Origin: JAJPHI01 sp035541875
GTDB lineage: Bacteria; Desulfobacterota; Binatia; Binatales; Binataceae
Direction of reading: 5' to 3'
DNA: 64,000 bases
NCBI GenBank assembly: GCA_035541875.1
Contig: DATKML010000058.1
Coordinates: 1 to 64,000, forward strand
The notes beneath the pieces are model-generated. The model did not search any database, was not told the origin of the DNA, and saw only the letters and a program-made list of their open reading frames with translations. Positions 42,712-50,945 of this stretch are shown here, in pieces (position 1 is the first letter of the stretch; every line of letters starts with the position of its first letter). Both the position numbers and the translations under genes were made by a program.

Positions 42712-43734
42712 ATGGACAACGCCTCGGCTGCGATTGACGTTCGCAATCTGGTTAAACGCTTCGGTGATTTCGCCGCGGTCGATGGGGTCACCTTCGAGGT
42801 ACGCCAAGGGGAACTGTTTGGGATGCTCGGTCCCAACGGCGCCGGCAAGACCACCGTCACGCGAATGCTAACGACGCTCATCGTTCCAACGTCGGGCGAG
42901 GCCGAAGTTGCCGGTCACAATATCAACCGCGCACCGTCGCAGGTGCGCGAAGCGATCGGTGTTATCCCGCAAGCACTGACCTCGGATCTCGATCTGACCG
43001 GATGGGAAAATATCGATATCTACGGCCAGTTCTATGATGTCCCGCGTCGCATGCGCCGCGATCGCACGAGACATCTGCTGCACATGGTCGGCTTGAGCGA
43101 ACGGGCGAACGATCTTGTGCGTACCTACTCCGGCGGGATGAGGCGTCGACTCGAAATAGCGCGCGGCTTGATTCACTCCCCGCAAGTGCTGTTCCTCGAT
43201 GAGCCAACGATCGGGCTCGATCCGCAAAGCCGCCGCGCGGTTTGGGATCTACTCGAACAACTACGCAGCGAAACTGGTCTCACTATTTCGCTGACTACTC
43301 ACTATATGGACGAGGCCGAGATGCTGTGCGATCGGATCGCGATTGTCGACGGCGGCAAGATAATCGCGCTCGGCACCCCTACCGAACTCAAGGCGATGGT
43401 CAAAGGTTCAGATCACGTCGAACTCGAGATCACAGGTGACGACGAGAAAGTTATCGCACTTCTGCGCGAGCAGGCGGGCGTGCATGAAGTCACGCGTGAA
43501 TCGCCCGGTACGTTGATCGTCTCGACTGACGACGGCGCTCATCTGATGCCACGGATCGTCGATCAGGTCGAAAGCGTTGGCGCATCGGTTACTTCGGTTC
43601 GCCTGGAACGGATGTCGCTGGAAGACGTCTTTATTCGCTTCACCGGACGCCGCCTACGCGACGAGCCGGCTCATAACAACGGCGGTTTTTTCAGCTTGGG
43701 CATGGCACGACCGCCCTCTGGCCGCAGCCTTTAA
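42712..43734 (+). CDS. ABC transporter ATPase (DrrA-like) of the exporter
   Basis: 340 residues. Walker A MLGPNGAGKTTVTRM, Q-loop VIPQALTSDLDLTGWENIDIYGQFYDVP, signature YSGGMRRRLEIARGL, Walker B VLFLDEPTIGLDPQSR, and the H-loop LTTHYMDEAEMLCDRIAIVDGGKIIALGTP are present. The C-terminal 100 residues form the DrrA-type extension. It couples ATP hydrolysis to export of a lipid or drug-like molecule through the ABC-2 permease that follows. The tail adds a Gly/Phe-rich stretch of unknown use. Confidence 0.93.
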   Translation: MDNASAAIDVRNLVKRFGDFAAVDGVTFEVRQGELFGMLGPNGAGKTTVTRMLTTLIVPTSGEAEVAGHNINRAPSQVREAIGVIPQALTSDLDLTGWENIDIYGQFYDVPRRMRRDRTRHLLHMVGLSERANDLVRTYSGGMRRRLEIARGLIHSPQVLFLDEPTIGLDPQSRRAVWDLLEQLRSETGLTISLTTHYMDEAEMLCDRIAIVDGGKIIALGTPTELKAMVKGSDHVELEITGDDEKVIALLREQAGVHEVTRESPGTLIVSTDDGAHLMPRIVDQVESVGASVTSVRLERMSLEDVFIRFTGRRLRDEPAHNNGGFFSLGMARPPSGRSL

Positions 43735-43746
43735 GCGAGGTGCACG

Positions 43747-44865
43747 GTGGGAAAGACGTGGGCGGTGATGCGTCGCGATCTGCTCAAGTTGAGTCGCAAC
43801 CCCTTAACGATCCTGACCAGTGTTCTGCTGCCGATTATCTATCTAATCATTTTCGGCAATTCGTTTCAGGGCATTTTGAAGCATCTGCCGATCGTGATTG
43901 TAAGCCAGGACAGCGGTCCCTTCGCAGTCCGCGTCATGGAACAGATGCAGGCGCTTGCCGCCGGGCCGAAGTACATCACGATTACCTATAACAATAATCC
44001 CGCTGAGGCGATTCAGGATGTCCGCGATGGGCGTTACAAGGGTGCGCTGATTATCCCGCCCGATTTCAGTCACAATATCGCCGAAGGTCGCATCGGTGAA
44101 CTCGGGCTTTTTACTGACAATGTCGATACTATCAGCTCGTCCACTCTGAATGGATTGATCGCGCAGGCCGTTGCGGTACTTCGCGTCGGTTATGTCACGG
44201 CGCGTGAGCCCAAACTCGATCAGATCTTCTTGCGACCCAGCCGCCTTTTCACGACCGTCGATTACGATCGTTCGCTGATTCCCGGCGTTATCGTGATGGC
44301 CTTGTTTATGGGGTCACTGACCTCCGGCGTCTTCAACTGGGTAATGGATCGTTTCATGGGCGTCACCGAATGCTACCTCGTTACGCCGCTTTCACGCTGG
44401 AATCTGGCGGGAGGCGTGCTCGCCTCGAGCGTGCTGGTCACGAGTATTGCGTCGGTTATCGTCCTGATTATCGGACTACTAATCACCGGTGGAACAGTCA
44501 CCGGAGGTTCGTCAGCGATGCTGATGCTGGTCGGGGTGATCATCATCGGGGCCACCGGGATCCTCGCGATGACCTTCGCGTTGCTCGCGCGTGCCGATAA
44601 CCCGCGCATCGTTGGAGTGTCAGCCGGCTTTCTTAACGTGATTCTCTTTTTCCCGAGCGGGGCGGTCTATCCAACCGAGAGTTTTCCCACCTGGTTGCGC
44701 ACCTTTGCGCACTACAATCCCGAGACCCACGCGGTCAGCGCCCTCAAGTCGATTCTTTTTAAAGGCGCCGATATTGCAGCGATCGCCGATGATGTCTCCT
44801 TCCTCGTCATCTTCACGCTCCTGATGCTGGTGCTCGCGAGCATGACCGTGAAGAGGACATTGTAG
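43747..44865 (+). CDS. ABC-2 type permease of the exporter
   Basis: 372 residues from GTG 43747, with GCGAGGTG upstream. An N-terminal helix (LSRNPLTILTSVLLPIIYLIIFGNSF) and then an extended periplasmic loop are followed by five hydrophobic helices near the C-terminus (from VIVMALFMGSLTSGVFNWV to VIFTLLMLVLASM). LNVILFFPSGAVYPTESFPTWLRTFAHYNPETHAVSALK is the ABC-2 signature region. It is the membrane channel of the HlyD/ABC exporter. The reading frame is intact with a TAG at 44863-44865. Confidence 0.92.
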   Translation: MGKTWAVMRRDLLKLSRNPLTILTSVLLPIIYLIIFGNSFQGILKHLPIVIVSQDSGPFAVRVMEQMQALAAGPKYITITYNNNPAEAIQDVRDGRYKGALIIPPDFSHNIAEGRIGELGLFTDNVDTISSSTLNGLIAQAVAVLRVGYVTAREPKLDQIFLRPSRLFTTVDYDRSLIPGVIVMALFMGSLTSGVFNWVMDRFMGVTECYLVTPLSRWNLAGGVLASSVLVTSIASVIVLIIGLLITGGTVTGGSSAMLMLVGVIIIGATGILAMTFALLARADNPRIVGVSAGFLNVILFFPSGAVYPTESFPTWLRTFAHYNPETHAVSALKSILFKGADIAAIADDVSFLVIFTLLMLVLASMTVKRTL

Positions 44866-44885
44866 GGTCGACCAAGGAGTATGCA

Positions 44886-45041
44886 TTGTTTACTTCAGAT
44901 AGTCGCGACGCTCAGCTCGGTTGGTTCATCTCTTACAATCAGCAGCGCACGAAGCCAATACTCAACGGGAAACGTCCGTGGGATCTCAATGACTCCCCTC
45001 TAGCGGTGCCTGGGGCGACAAACCCAAATCGTGAGCCTTGA
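44886..45041 (+). pseudogene. Possible C-terminal fragment of an integrase-core transposase
   Basis: A 51-codon frame reads DAQLGWFISYNQQRTKPIL then NGKRPWDLNDSPLAV and stops at 45039-45041. The run W..YNQQR....L.GK.P is like the end of IS481/IS3-type transposases. No upstream part of such a gene remains. The whole 204-base gap between the ABC permease and the DUF899 gene may be insertion-sequence debris. The match is short and weak. Confidence 0.3.
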
Positions 45042-45069
45042 AGCGTAGGAAATAAGCTGTTTTGCCCTT

Positions 45070-45774
45070 TTAGTATCGGTCGTGATGTTTCGCCCAATCC
45101 GGGAACGCGAAGTTTGGCCCATTCTCGTCGCGCCCCTTCGGCGTGATATCGAGCAACTGATAAGTCCCCAGATAATTCTCACCGGCTCGCGCGTAGGACG
45201 AGTAGGTGTGGAAGATCGAACCATCCTCATCTTTGTAGAAGACGCTCAGGCCATGTGATTCCTCACCGTGCGGTTTTTGCATCTCGAAGTTGTAATAAAC
45301 CGCCCCCGTCGCGATCTCTTCGGGCTTGAACGAGACGTGATAATCGTAATTGAAGTCGGATGCGAAGGACGATCGCCACTTGAACTGCCAACCCATCCGC
45401 TTCTGAAACGCTGCGATCTTGTCCCACGGGGCGCGCGAGACCGCGACATAGGAGACGTCGTGATGCTCAATATGGATCAGCGAGCCATCGAGATGGTCAG
45501 AAAGAAATGAGCAGCCGACGCACCCCTGCTCCCAATCGGGGCCGAACATGAAGTGATAGATGATTAGTTGACTGCGCCCATTGAAGAGCTGCGCGAGCGT
45601 CTCTCTGCCGTTGGGACCGTCGAAAATATATTCCTTGTCGACGCGCACCCAGGGTAGCCTGCTCCGCTCGGCGTTGATTTCATCGCGCAGATGAGTGAGC
45701 TGTTTCTCTTTGGCAAGAAGTTGCTTGCGGGCGGCTTCCCATTCTTGTTGCGAGACAATCGGATTCTTCTTCAT
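45070..45774 (-). CDS. DUF899 thioredoxin-like protein
   Basis: 234 residues. The DUF899 pattern is complete: SQQEWEAARKQLLAKEKQLTHLRDEINAERSRLPWVRVDKEYIF, LIIYHFMFGPDWEQGCVGCSFLSDHLDGSLIHIEHHDVSYVAVSRAPWDKIAAFQKRMGWQFKWRSS-type central part, and YNFE...HGLSVFYKDEDGSIFHTYSSYARAG. The CVGCSF motif stands where thioredoxins have CxxC. It has a peroxiredoxin-like fold and unknown activity. It is the last gene of an ArsR-AHSA1-DUF899 set, starting 24 bases after the AHSA1 stop. Confidence 0.87.
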   Translation of the reverse strand: MKKNPIVSQQEWEAARKQLLAKEKQLTHLRDEINAERSRLPWVRVDKEYIFDGPNGRETLAQLFNGRSQLIIYHFMFGPDWEQGCVGCSFLSDHLDGSLIHIEHHDVSYVAVSRAPWDKIAAFQKRMGWQFKWRSSFASDFNYDYHVSFKPEEIATGAVYYNFEMQKPHGEESHGLSVFYKDEDGSIFHTYSSYARAGENYLGTYQLLDITPKGRDENGPNFAFPDWAKHHDRY

Positions 45775-45798
45775 CTCTTATTTACCTCGACCCAGAAC

Positions 45799-46260
45799 TT
45801 AGTTTGCCTTCGCCGCAGACAGCTCTATGATCAGGTCGTTCAGGCGATCGAGTGAGCTGTTCCAGCCCTCGCGATGAGCATCGCGAGCTGTGACTGTTTC
45901 GAAAAGCATCTGGCGTAAAGTCAGAGTGGTTCTTCCCTTATCTTCATGCAGGATTATCGTCAGTAGCGTCTCCGGGCCGGTTGGATTGCCCTTTGCGTCA
46001 GCCCATACGTATGTATTCACCAACCGTTCCGGCGGAACGAACTCGCGTGTGATGCCTTGCATCCAGTGATCGGTACCGTCAGGCTCTCGCAGTCGAAAGC
46101 GATACGCCCCGCCAATACCCGGCTCGAGTTTCTCGACCTCACCGGTGAAGCCACGCGGCCCAATCCATCGCACGATCAGCGCGGGGTCGGTCCATGCCTG
46201 CCAGACAATTGTGCGGGGAGCATCGAAGACTCGAGTGATAACGAGCTCGTGCTTGTCCAT
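45799..46260 (-). CDS. SRPBCC/AHSA1-domain protein
   Basis: 153 residues. ITRVFDAPRTIVWQAWTDPALIVRWIGPRGF, GGAYRFRLREPDG, GITREFVPPERLVNTYVW and TTLTLRQMLFET are the AHSA1 (Aha1/START-like) fold, which in bacteria is often coupled to ArsR-type regulators. ATG 46260 directly follows the ArsR stop. It may bind a small hydrophobic molecule or stress ligand. Function is not known beyond the fold. Confidence 0.85.
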   Translation of the reverse strand: MDKHELVITRVFDAPRTIVWQAWTDPALIVRWIGPRGFTGEVEKLEPGIGGAYRFRLREPDGTDHWMQGITREFVPPERLVNTYVWADAKGNPTGPETLLTIILHEDKGRTTLTLRQMLFETVTARDAHREGWNSSLDRLNDLIIELSAAKAN

Positions 46261-46623
46261 CTACTTACCCCTTGCTCTCGATCGCGACAGCTTGTCTGGC
46301 TTGCGTTGAGCTTCGCGCAGGAAGTCGGCGAGCCGGTCCAGACTGCCTTCCCAAAAGTGCCGATAACGCTCGAGCCATTCTGAGGCTTGTTTTAGGGGTT
46401 TCGCCTCCAGGCGACAGGGACGCCATTGCGCTTCACGTCCTCGCTCGATCAGGCCCGCACGTTCCAGCACCTTCAAATGTTTCGAGACTGCCGGGAGGCT
46501 CATCGCGAAGGGTTGCGCTAATTCCATGACCGAGCGCTCACCTGAGGCCAAGCGCGCGAGGATGGCTCTGCGGGTGGGATCGGCCAAAGCCGCGAACGTT
46601 AAGCTCAAGTGATCGGTCTGCAT
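46261..46623 (-). CDS. ArsR-family winged-helix repressor
   Basis: 120 residues. FAALADPTRRAILARLASGERSVMELAQPFAMSLPAVSKHLKVLERAGLIERGREAQWRPCRLE is a textbook ArsR DNA-binding domain. No cysteine-rich metal-binding loop is seen; the single cysteine in WRPCRLE is common in the AHSA1-linked subgroup. The C-terminal tail is basic (RKPDKLSRSRARGK). It probably represses its own operon with the AHSA1 and DUF899 genes. It stops one base before the next start. Confidence 0.92.
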   Translation of the reverse strand: MQTDHLSLTFAALADPTRRAILARLASGERSVMELAQPFAMSLPAVSKHLKVLERAGLIERGREAQWRPCRLEAKPLKQASEWLERYRHFWEGSLDRLADFLREAQRKPDKLSRSRARGK

Positions 46624-46731
46624 TTAATAAACTATGCGGTTAATTAGCCGCCAGGTTAAATATCTGATGACCGAATAGTCGTCAAGCCTGAGCGCATTAA
46701 ACCTGAGGGAGCGAGCTACGCGGTGGTCGGA

Positions 46732-47157
46732 CTAGCTTTGCGGCCAATGGACGAATTCCATCTTGATGCCGTCCGGATCGCAGAAATAGACCGCGTAATA
46801 GCCAGGAAAGTATGGATATTCGGCGGGTGGATCGAGCACGCGCGCTCCGATACGCAGCAGGAGTTCATGCATGCGATCAACCTCGGCACGACTTTCGGCG
46901 TTGAAGGCTAGATGGTTCAGTCCCGGGGCGTCGCGATCGTGGGGCTTATCGGCCGACGATCCTTTAGCTGGCCGCAAGGTTAGCGATCCGTTAGGGCTCG
47001 CCCAAGCCAGTAACGGGGTCTTCATCGCCTGCTGGGTGGCCTGCGGCACCTCAACCCGAGCGTAGCCCATCTGTCCCAACACTTGGTCGTAAAAGTTAGC
47101 TGACTGATCGAGTTTACTCGCTGTCAGCGCCAGATGATTGATCGCACCCTGAGCCAT
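46732..47157 (-). CDS. VOC/glyoxalase-family protein
   Basis: 141 residues from ATG 47157, chosen because GAGGTGGCG lies just before; a longer frame upstream lacks homology. AINHLALTASKLDQSANFYDQVLGQMGYARVEV, APGLNHLAFNAESRAEVDRMHELLLRIGARVLDPPAEYPYFPGYYAVYFCDPDGIKMEFVHWP are the paired VOC modules. Three VOC genes lie in the window; this one resembles the bleomycin/fosfomycin-type group. It is followed by the ArsR set on the same strand and preceded by the hybrid kinase. Confidence 0.85.
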   Translation of the reverse strand: MAQGAINHLALTASKLDQSANFYDQVLGQMGYARVEVPQATQQAMKTPLLAWASPNGSLTLRPAKGSSADKPHDRDAPGLNHLAFNAESRAEVDRMHELLLRIGARVLDPPAEYPYFPGYYAVYFCDPDGIKMEFVHWPQS

Positions 47158-47215
47158 CGCCACCTCGGTTCTGATGAGCTTAAGTGACCGAGCTGACGGA
47201 TAGCAACGGACCGGA

Positions 47216-48805
47216 CTATCCAGCGAGTCGTTCGCCCATAGATGACGACGAATTGGTTGCTTCGTCGATCGCTGCGAAAAGATTGGCCTTGGTGATCGGT
47301 TTACTGAGATGCAGCGTGCACCCGGCCTCGAGACATTCGGCAACATCTTCCTTCAAGGCCGACGCCGTCAGTGCGATTATCGGTATGGGTGACCGCTCAT
47401 GGTCTTGCTCCCACATGCGGATTGCACGCGTTGCTGCAAGACCGTCCATCGTCGGCATCCGCACATCCATCAGGACCAGATCGTACGATGCGGATCGAAC
47501 GCGCTCCACCGCTTGTTGTCCGTCTTCGACCTCGTCGATCTGATACGGCGCCGCTTTAAGCATCGCCTTCAGCAGAAAGCGATTATCGATGGAATCGTCG
47601 GCAACCAGGATGCGCAATGCACAGCAATCCTTCGACTGCGCTACCGATCGACCAACAGTTTGCAATTCGGAGATAGCCGAGTCGCTCGTAGTGCGCTCTT
47701 GAGCCGCCTTTTCCATCCTGACGGTGAAATGAAAGGTGCTACCGCGCCCGATGGTACTCTCAACCCAAACCCGACCGCCCATCGCTTCGACCAAGCGGGC
47801 TACGATCGCGAGACCCAAGCCACTTCCGCCGAAGCGACGAGCCGTTGAGGAATCAGCTTGCGTGAACCGGGAAAAAATCTCGGCACACTTCTCGGCTGGA
47901 ATTCCGATGCCGGTATCGGCCACCGCAAAGTGGAGCATCTCCGGTTCCTGAGGGATGTCCCTGATCGAAACGACGATCTTCCCGCTATCGGTGAACTTGA
48001 GTGCGTTACTAATCAGGTTCACGAGAATCTGCCGTAAACGCAGTGGATCGCCGTTCCAATGGACCGGCAACTCACGCGGCATCTCTGCAATCAGGTCGAG
48101 CGCTTTGGCGTTCGCCTTGGGTTGGAGCGTTTGCAGCACAGTGCTCACTAGTGCTGGAAGGTCGAAGGAAGTCTTCTCAAGTTCCAGCCGACCGCCCTCA
48201 ACCCGCGCGAGGTCGAGGATGTCGTCGATCAGCGCCAGCAGGGCGGCGCCGTTGCTGCGCATCAGAGCGAGATATTTCTTCTGTTGTTGGTCGAGTCTCG
48301 TCTCACCGAGCAGTTCCGTCATCCCGAGAATTGCGTTCATCGGAGTGCGGATTTCATGCGACATGGTCGAGAGGAACTCGGACTTCGCCAGCGAAGCGGA
48401 TTCGGCTGCGTTACGAGCAGCGATCAGTGCCGCTTCAATAGCGCGCAGTTCACTGACGTCGCGGGCCACGGTCATATTGCACGGCTCGTTGTCGAACCAT
48501 ACCGTGCTCGCTGACAGCAGATAAGGACGTTCGGGCCCATCCTTCATCCGCAGCGTCATTTTGAGATTGCGGAATTCGCCGTGCTCCTGCAGCAGCTTGA
48601 AACATCGCTCGCGCTCTTCAGGTTTAGGCCAAAGCCCTAAGCCGACCGAGGTTTGATTCAAGGCCTCTTCGGCGCGGAAGCCCGAAGCGATTTCGAATTC
48701 ACGATTAACTAAGACGATTCGTCCGTCCCGCACGCGCGTGATGACGATAGGATCCGGGCAGGCGTCGAAGAGATTGCGATAGTTTTCGCGCGGATTCGAA
48801 TCCAC
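47216..48805 (-). CDS. Hybrid sensor histidine kinase (PAS-HisKA-HATPase-REC)
   Basis: 529 residues from GTG 48805. A PAS domain (about 1-115) with YRNLFDACPDPIVITRVRDGRIVLVNREFE precedes a HisKA dimerisation domain, KSEFLSTMSHEIRTPMN, with H150. The ATPase has NALKFTDSGKIV, DTGIGIPAEK and FGGSGLGLAIV. A C-terminal receiver has LVADDSIDNRF, D447 in LMDVRMPTMDG and LSKPITKA. No transmembrane helix is present, so it is a soluble sensor. No DNA-binding regulator is next to it, and its partner may be the stand-alone receiver elsewhere in the window or a phosphotransfer protein outside it. Confidence 0.93.
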   Translation of the reverse strand: MDSNPRENYRNLFDACPDPIVITRVRDGRIVLVNREFEIASGFRAEEALNQTSVGLGLWPKPEERERCFKLLQEHGEFRNLKMTLRMKDGPERPYLLSASTVWFDNEPCNMTVARDVSELRAIEAALIAARNAAESASLAKSEFLSTMSHEIRTPMNAILGMTELLGETRLDQQQKKYLALMRSNGAALLALIDDILDLARVEGGRLELEKTSFDLPALVSTVLQTLQPKANAKALDLIAEMPRELPVHWNGDPLRLRQILVNLISNALKFTDSGKIVVSIRDIPQEPEMLHFAVADTGIGIPAEKCAEIFSRFTQADSSTARRFGGSGLGLAIVARLVEAMGGRVWVESTIGRGSTFHFTVRMEKAAQERTTSDSAISELQTVGRSVAQSKDCCALRILVADDSIDNRFLLKAMLKAAPYQIDEVEDGQQAVERVRSASYDLVLMDVRMPTMDGLAATRAIRMWEQDHERSPIPIIALTASALKEDVAECLEAGCTLHLSKPITKANLFAAIDEATNSSSSMGERLAG

Positions 48806-48963
48806 GGCGATTCTCTCTTATTGTTCCACGATCCTTGTGGAACGCCCTCAGACGTTAATTGCTGACACTGGGCGGTAGAAACAGTTAGTCGCACCGCCTG
48901 AGTCGATGACTCCGGGTGCCATCCAATCGGATAGCACACCGGGTCATTGGAATCGATGTTCGT

Positions 48964-49395
48964 CTAGCGCGAACGCAAAAAGGAATAGCCGCGGACGACA
49001 TTTGCCGCAAGATAGGTCTGCAGCGCGCGCGGTCCGTTCCCGCTGCCGACGCTTTCCCATCCGCCGGCCGAAGATTGCTGCGCGGTCCACTCTTCGCTTT
49101 CGCCCCGAATTGAAATGACGTGCTTGCCTTCGATGATCGCGATGCTGGCGCGCTTGCCGAAGCGATGGAGTCGGAGGCCGAACTCCCCGGCGATCTGTTC
49201 CCAGTGTTCCCAGGATGGGGTTCGCTTCAATCGGATAGGGTTGCCAACCGTCGCAGGCCTTTCGCGAATCGAGAACTGAGTCATCAGGCGCTGCGATAGC
49301 TCACGGGCTGCATCAATCTCAGCCTGAGTAAAACCGCGGCCCTCCCTGACGTTCTCGAGCAGCCTGACCTTCCTAATCGCATCCTCAAGATTCAT
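48964..49395 (-). CDS. DUF2786-like small protein of unknown function
   Basis: 143 residues. The N-terminus AIRKVRLLENVREGRGFTQAEIDAARELSQRLMTQFSI has the DUF2786 cadence (KIxxLL...EA..A..LM..y.I), in a helical region. The remaining residues, including LRLHRFGKRASIAIIEGKHVISIRGE, form no domain I recognise. DUF2786 proteins occur in phage and plasmid regions as well as chromosomes. It lies between an AT-rich gap before moaA and the hybrid kinase, with no clear functional link. Confidence 0.55.
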   Translation of the reverse strand: MNLEDAIRKVRLLENVREGRGFTQAEIDAARELSQRLMTQFSIRERPATVGNPIRLKRTPSWEHWEQIAGEFGLRLHRFGKRASIAIIEGKHVISIRGESEEWTAQQSSAGGWESVGSGNGPRALQTYLAANVVRGYSFLRSR

Positions 49396-49664
49396 CCCGT
49401 CACCTCGCCCCTAAAGCCGATTGGAGTATGTAAGAATATATTTAGGTAGAATAAAAAGCACAAGTCTACATTGTTTAATCATTTACACTAAAGAGACCGA
49501 TTAGGATACTTTGAACCATTTATGGCTACCTTTGCGAAACGACGATTTAGCACCGCTGGATGAAACAGTGATCGTTTCTGATACAGACGAAGATCAATCG
49601 CTCAAGAGCGATCGGGCGAAAACCGCTAACGGCAACGTCTATAGTGACAGGAGTTGGAAGGGTG
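49396..49664. other. Intergenic region with an AT-rich core
   Basis: About 49425-49505 is strikingly AT-rich for this window (AAGAATATATTTAGGTAGAA, then TTGTTTAATCATTTACACTA). It lies upstream of the minus-strand DUF2786-like gene and could hold its promoter. A plus-strand frame at 49511 runs into moaA antisense and is not supported as a gene. Confidence 0.4.
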
Positions 49665-50663
49665 TCAGCCGCCGATTTGGTACATCGAGCGGTCGCGCGT
49701 CGATCGGCCCTCGAGCAGATGATGCCCCGTGGGCTTGATCTGGACGGCTCGTAGCAGGATCTCAGCGACTTCTTTCGCGCCGCCATCGGTCGCGCCGGAT
49801 CGCAGGGCCTTGCGCACGTCGAGTTCGCCGTCATTGAGCAGGCACAGATGGAATTTGCCGTCGGCCGTTAGTCGCATCCGATTGCAATTACCGCAATAAG
49901 GTTCGCTCACCGGGCTGATAAAGCCGACCACACCCCGCGCATTGGGCAGGCGATAGTTGCGCGATTCGTCGGCAAGACTCGTCGCTGCCAGCTCCGTCAT
50001 CGGCCCGAGGGCGGCCTCGATTCGCCGTCGCGTCTCGATATTCGAAACGTATCGCTTGATCGAGAGCGAAGCGCATTCGCCGCCGCCGAGCGGCATCAGT
50101 TCGATAAAACGAACGTGCCAGTCGCGCTCGATAGTCAGCCGCGCGAGATCAACGACTTCGTTCTCGTTATAGCCGGCGGCCACGACGGCATTCAGCTTGA
50201 TTGGGACCAGTCCCGCAGCTTCCGCGGCCATGATGCCGTCCCATACGCGCTGCAAACTGCCCCATCGCATCTGGCGCTCAACCGTTTCGGCGTTGAGACT
50301 ATCCAGATGAACGTTGATCCGGCTCAGTCCGGCCTCTTTGAGCGGTCTCGCCAGCTTTTCGAGGAGTAACGCATTAGTCGTCAGGGCCAGATCACCGACG
50401 CCGGGAACCGAGCTCAGTCGTCGCACGATCTCAAGTAGATCGGCGCGCAGGGTCGGTTCGCCACCGGTCAGACGAAATTTGCGAAAGCCGATTCCGACTG
50501 CGGCCCGAACGACACGCTCGATCTCCTCGGGCGTCAGCAGTTCAGTCTTGGGCAGAAACTGCAGCCCTTGGAGCGGCATGCAATAGACGCAGCGCAGATT
50601 GCAGTTATCGATCAGCGAAATGCGCAGATAGTCGATATTGCGATTAAACGAATCCGTCGGCAT
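49665..50663 (-). CDS. moaA: MoaA, GTP 3',8-cyclase (radical SAM)
   Basis: 332 residues from ATG 50663. The radical SAM triad C21, C25, C28 lies in DNCNLRCVYCMP. FRKFRLTGGEPTLR is the SAM-binding part. The C-terminal cluster is in EPYCGNCNRMRLTADGKFHLCL. The protein ends in GG, as MoaA must for activity. It makes 3',8-cyclo-7,8-dihydro-GTP, which MoaC (39289-39819) converts to cyclic pyranopterin monophosphate. It lies alone between unrelated genes. The tail STRDRSMYQIGG matches family ends. Confidence 0.96.
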   Translation of the reverse strand: MPTDSFNRNIDYLRISLIDNCNLRCVYCMPLQGLQFLPKTELLTPEEIERVVRAAVGIGFRKFRLTGGEPTLRADLLEIVRRLSSVPGVGDLALTTNALLLEKLARPLKEAGLSRINVHLDSLNAETVERQMRWGSLQRVWDGIMAAEAAGLVPIKLNAVVAAGYNENEVVDLARLTIERDWHVRFIELMPLGGGECASLSIKRYVSNIETRRRIEAALGPMTELAATSLADESRNYRLPNARGVVGFISPVSEPYCGNCNRMRLTADGKFHLCLLNDGELDVRKALRSGATDGGAKEVAEILLRAVQIKPTGHHLLEGRSTRDRSMYQIGG

Positions 50664-50945
50664 CGGTCTTGATTCTACCCGCTCTCAGCAGGCCGCCTGA
50701 GGCTCTCCGCGCGGCCGACTGAATCTTCAATTCTAGTCGCTCAAGCGGCTGACACACAACGGTCAACGGCCGACCGGTCGCTTGGGATAGATACCAAAAT
50801 ACTTCGCCCATAAGGTCTCAACTGGTAGAGTCTTGGGCGGTCACACTCCGCGTAGGCGCGCGTGGGGGGCAGTTGTGAGGAGGGGGAATCACGCGCGTTT
50901 CATGACTCGCCATCGCTATTCTCTAAATTCCGGTCTTGAATCTCG

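Noticed and set aside
44903..44990. tRNA-like gene with GCTCAGCTCGGTTGGTTCAT
   Set aside because: The D-arm-like stretch is not followed by a T-arm (GGTTCGAATCC) or a matching acceptor stem.
49511..49738. Small gene on the plus strand starting in the gap before moaA
   Set aside because: Half of the frame lies antisense to the moaA end, there is no good ribosome-binding site before its TTG start, and the sequence has low-complexity hydrophilic residues.
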